The notes under the pieces were generated by a model, which saw only the letters and a list, made by a program, of their open reading frames with translations, was not told the DNA's origin and did not search any database. A DNA stretch of 64,000 nucleotides from Phycisphaerales bacterium (GTDB taxonomy: Bacteria; Planctomycetota; Phycisphaerae; Phycisphaerales; UBA1924). Below are positions 61,920-64,000 of this stretch, one piece after another (the stretch's first letter is position 1; every line of letters starts with the position of its first letter). The position numbers were made by a program, and so were the translations under genes. The DNA lies in NCBI GenBank assembly GCA_020831775.1, contig JAFIFZ010000079.1:124001-188000 (forward strand). Reading direction: 5' to 3'.

Positions 61920-62549
61920 TTAGCGACGGCGACGGGCGGCGACCAGGCCACCGAGGCCGAGCAGCGCCATCGACGCGGGGGCCGGAACCACCCAGATATC
62001 GATGTCGGTCATGTTCGAGCGGCCGTTCGAGTTCGGGTTGAACTGGAAGCTGACGAACGAGCCGGTCAGCGGCTGGGCGTCGAAGAAGGGGGTGACATCG
62101 GCACCGGCGAAGCTGCTGCCGCTGAAGGTCGCGTTCGCGAGCAGGCCGTCGATGAAGAACCCGCCGAAGCCGACGGCTTGGTTCACCTGGCCGATGCCCG
62201 AAGCGATATCAGCGTTGAAGGTGTCGCCGGAGGCCACGATCGACAGGCTGCCGCCGGTGACTGCACCGTTGACCAGGTCGATCACTCCGGTGAAGGAGGA
62301 GAGCTGGCCAGCGGCGATGTTCTGGGCCGAGCCGTCGATGAAAATGTCGACGAGTGAGCTGTTGGCGTTGGCGCTGAACGCGACACTGCCGGTGTGGTTG
62401 GTGCCGCCGAACGGGCTGTTGTTGTTCGCGGCGTCACGGGCTTGCGCGGTCAGGGTGTTCACATCGAGCTGCAGCAGGCTCTGGGCCGAGGCATGGCCAG
62501 CGGCAACAGCGAGTCCGGCAAACGCAGCGATCAGGGTCTTTGAAGCCAT
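61920..62549 (-). CDS. PEP-CTERM-like exported protein (paralogue 2)
   Basis: 209 residues; ATG at 62549 after GGGAGGAA. It is collinear with the gene at 60946: the same LLQLDVN.LTAQARDA start, the same TFTGVI.LVNG and SGSFVSFQFNPN (SGSFVNFQFNPN in gene 1) strands, and an identical VPAPASMALLGLGGLVA sorting signal ending ARRRR. It arose by tandem duplication. Exported; final processing would need an exosortase elsewhere in the genome. Confidence 0.88.
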   Translation of the reverse strand: MASKTLIAAFAGLAVAAGHASAQSLLQLDVNTLTAQARDAANNNSPFGGTNHTGSVAFSANANSSLVDIFIDGSAQNIAAGQLSSFTGVIDLVNGAVTGGSLSIVASGDTFNADIASGIGQVNQAVGFGGFFIDGLLANATFSGSSFAGADVTPFFDAQPLTGSFVSFQFNPNSNGRSNMTDIDIWVVPAPASMALLGLGGLVAARRRR

Positions 62550-62663
62550 CTTTGGGTTCCTCCCAGGAATCTCTCTCAAAAGGTCTCTCTCACTCCTGCG
62601 GTTTCAATCGGGCGAGCCCCATGAGCGCTCCCCGGCCGATCATCCGCACGATCTCTCACCAGT

Positions 62664-62692
62664 AGTGTACAGCAAAATGACCGTCGTCTCAC
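62664..62692 (-). promoter_or_regulatory. Putative promoter of PEP-CTERM-like gene 2
   Basis: On the minus strand GTGAGA (62692-62687), 17 nt, TACACT (62669-62664), within TGTACACTAC-TGGTGAGAGA, 114 nt before the start as in gene 1. Confidence 0.5.
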
Positions 62693-62880
62693 CCCCTTTG
62701 ACAGTATTTTTGCTTCCAGACCTCTCGGTCTGATCTCTGTTGCGACGGCAACCCCTTCGATCCTATTATTATCGGGCCTACACGCCTTCCTACAGCCTTT
62801 CTGATCGGCTTTTTGCGTGCACAACCTTCCCGACACCCTTGACCGCCACAAAGTTCATCCTTTGTAAGCACACAAACAAA

Positions 62881-62908
62881 GCCCCCGCAGACCGAGGTCC
62901 GCGGGGGC
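62881..62908 (-). terminator. Terminator after nrdJ
   Basis: An 8-bp outer stem (GCCCCCGC with GCGGGGGC) with a possible 4-bp inner extension, followed on the minus strand by TTTGTTTG, 67 nt beyond the nrdJ stop. Confidence 0.75.
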
Positions 62909-62975
62909 CGGAAGGCGTGGGTCAGGGCGGCGGCACGAAACCGAATCCCGCCCGACCCCTCGTGGTGGGCGGTCC

Positions 62976-64000
62976 TCAGCTGCAGCCCATGCTGTTGCCG
63001 CAGTTCAGGCACTTGTAGCAGGTGCCAGAGCGAACAGTAATCGTTCCGCAGACATCGCAGGGCGGGGCATCACCCGCGGCATCGAGCGCCGCCGACAGCG
63101 TCTCGGTGTGCACCGACAGACGCCCGTCGGGCGAGAGCTCCGCGTCCATCGACTCGGCCCGGACGGTCACCCGCTGGCCCGAGCGGATCTGGTGCTTCAA
63201 GAAGGTGCCGCCGGCCGTCTTGTCGGGCGTCCGATCACCGAGGCGCGAGGGTGTCTTGGGCTCGGCCTTGGAGGGCCGCTGGGGGGCGTTCGCTTCCTTA
63301 TACCCCGGGATGAACTGCATGCCCAGCCAGCGGAAGATGTAGTCGACCAGGCTCTTGGCGAAGGGGATGTCCGAGTTGGTGGTCATGCCCGCCGGCTCGA
63401 ATCGCTGGTGGGTGAACTTGCGGACCAGGCTCTCCAGCGGCACGCCGTACTGCAGCGCCACGCTGGTCGCGGTGCCCAAGGAGTCCATGAGGCCGCCGAT
63501 GGTCGAGCCCTCCTTGGCCATGGTGATGAAGAGCTCGCCCGGGCGGTTGTCGTCGTAGACGCCGACGGTGAGGTACCCCTCGTGGCCGGCGATGTTGAAC
63601 TTGTGGGTCAGGCTCCGGCGGGTGTCGGGCAGGCGCTGACGCATCGGCTTGTGGACGATGCGGATCCGCTCGGCGACGGCCTCCTCGACGAGCTGCTCGA
63701 CCGCCTGGGCGGCGCCCTCAGAGGCAGCCTCCGTCAACGCCGCAACTGTCGCCTCCGCCTGCTTCGAGGCGCCGTCGGACTTTTCCGCCTCGGGATCCTC
63801 CTGGGCGTCGGACTTGTTGCTCAGGGGCTGGGAGAGCTTGCACCCGTCGCGGTAGAGGGCGTTGGCCTTCAGGCCGAGCTCCCAGCTCAGGCGGTAGGCG
63901 CTCTTGATGTCCTCGACGCTCGCGTCGTTGGGCAGGTTGATGGTCTTGCTGATGGCGCCGGAGATGAAGGGCTGGGCGGCGGCCATCATGCGGATGTGCC
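62976..64000 (-). CDS. nrdJ: Vitamin B12-dependent (class II) ribonucleotide reductase, C-terminal part
   Basis: The last 340 or so codons of a gene running off the right edge. [18 protein letters not shown] followed by [22 protein letters not shown] is the end of the catalytic barrel of NrdJ; later come [20 protein letters not shown] and [20 protein letters not shown]. The C-terminus has a zinc-ribbon-like CDVCG and CYKCLNCG and probably carries the redox-active cysteines. It reduces ribonucleotides with adenosylcobalamin. A Glu/Ala-rich insert (about 110 residues from the visible start) interrupts the usual sequence. Confidence 0.92.
   Translation of the reverse strand, partial: HIRMMAAAQPFISGAISKTINLPNDASVEDIKSAYRLSWELGLKANALYRDGCKLSQPLSNKSDAQEDPEAEKSDGASKQAEATVAALTEAASEGAAQAVEQLVEEAVAERIRIVHKPMRQRLPDTRRSLTHKFNIAGHEGYLTVGVYDDNRPGELFITMAKEGSTIGGLMDSLGTATSVALQYGVPLESLVRKFTHQRFEPAGMTTNSDIPFAKSLVDYIFRWLGMQFIPGYKEANAPQRPSKAEPKTPSRLGDRTPDKTAGGTFLKHQIRSGQRVTVRAESMDAELSPDGRLSVHTETLSAALDAAGDAPPCDVCGTITVRSGTCYKCLNCGNSMGCS

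Larger units (their letters stand above)
62550..62975. other. Intergenic region between PEP-CTERM-like gene 2 and nrdJ
   Basis: 426 nt. It holds the promoter and leader of gene 2 (62550-62700), an AT-richer stretch (62690-62880) with no credible ORF, and the nrdJ terminator. Confidence 0.6.

Overview
The window is GC-rich, gene-dense bacterial chromosome that looks like a planctomycete, most likely class Phycisphaerae. The main support is a run of exported proteins ending in a double EF-hand tail that finishes in Gly-Cys (as I recall, NCBI calls this a 'GC-type dockerin'). Further support comes from a DUF1501/DUF1800 pair, PEP-CTERM-like proteins, an ECF sigma factor beside a Ser/Thr kinase, a prepilin-like protein and a B12-dependent ribonucleotide reductase. 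I see no insertion sequence, prophage, CRISPR array, tRNA or rRNA.

Layout. Positions 1-3650 (minus): a histidine operon hisG-hisC-hisB-hisH-hisF with overlapping or abutting stops and starts, preceded by a short leader peptide with six consecutive His codons and a terminator/antiterminator pair. 3759-9223 (plus): a two-gene unit of a small acidic protein and a 1643-residue DUF4132-like protein. 9319-24525 (almost all minus): a surface/secretome island with seven GC-dockerin proteins (two small paralogues, an FG-GAP-like protein, a trypsin-like protease, a subtilase with a frameshifted tail, two tandem beta-helix proteins), interrupted by one plus-strand gene of unknown function. 24690-30695 (minus): a zinc-ribbon membrane protein, DUF1501 and DUF1800 proteins and an M28 peptidase.

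30957-48500: mostly central metabolism. It holds gcvP, thyX, an MFS transporter, methylisocitrate lyase, a VOC protein, a PH-domain membrane protein, a short citrate synthase, the ribF/DHH/methyltransferase operon, putA, an aminotransferase and panD. 48816-54789: a Ser/Thr kinase and divergent ECF sigma factor, a DUF389 protein, and a prepilin-like plus a membrane-anchored protein. 54949-64000: a GNAT acetyltransferase, an exopolysaccharide sugar transferase, a DnaJ-like co-chaperone, malate dehydrogenase, an unknown protein, a flavin reductase-like protein, two tandem PEP-CTERM-like proteins and the C-terminal part of nrdJ.

Two signals cut across the genes. Expression of the histidine operon appears to be controlled by ribosome-mediated attenuation. 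Many housekeeping genes carry a TANNNT-like hexamer exactly 6-8 nt before the start codon and no Shine-Dalgarno sequence, as expected for leaderless mRNAs, whereas the exported-protein genes have clear AGGAGG-like sites.
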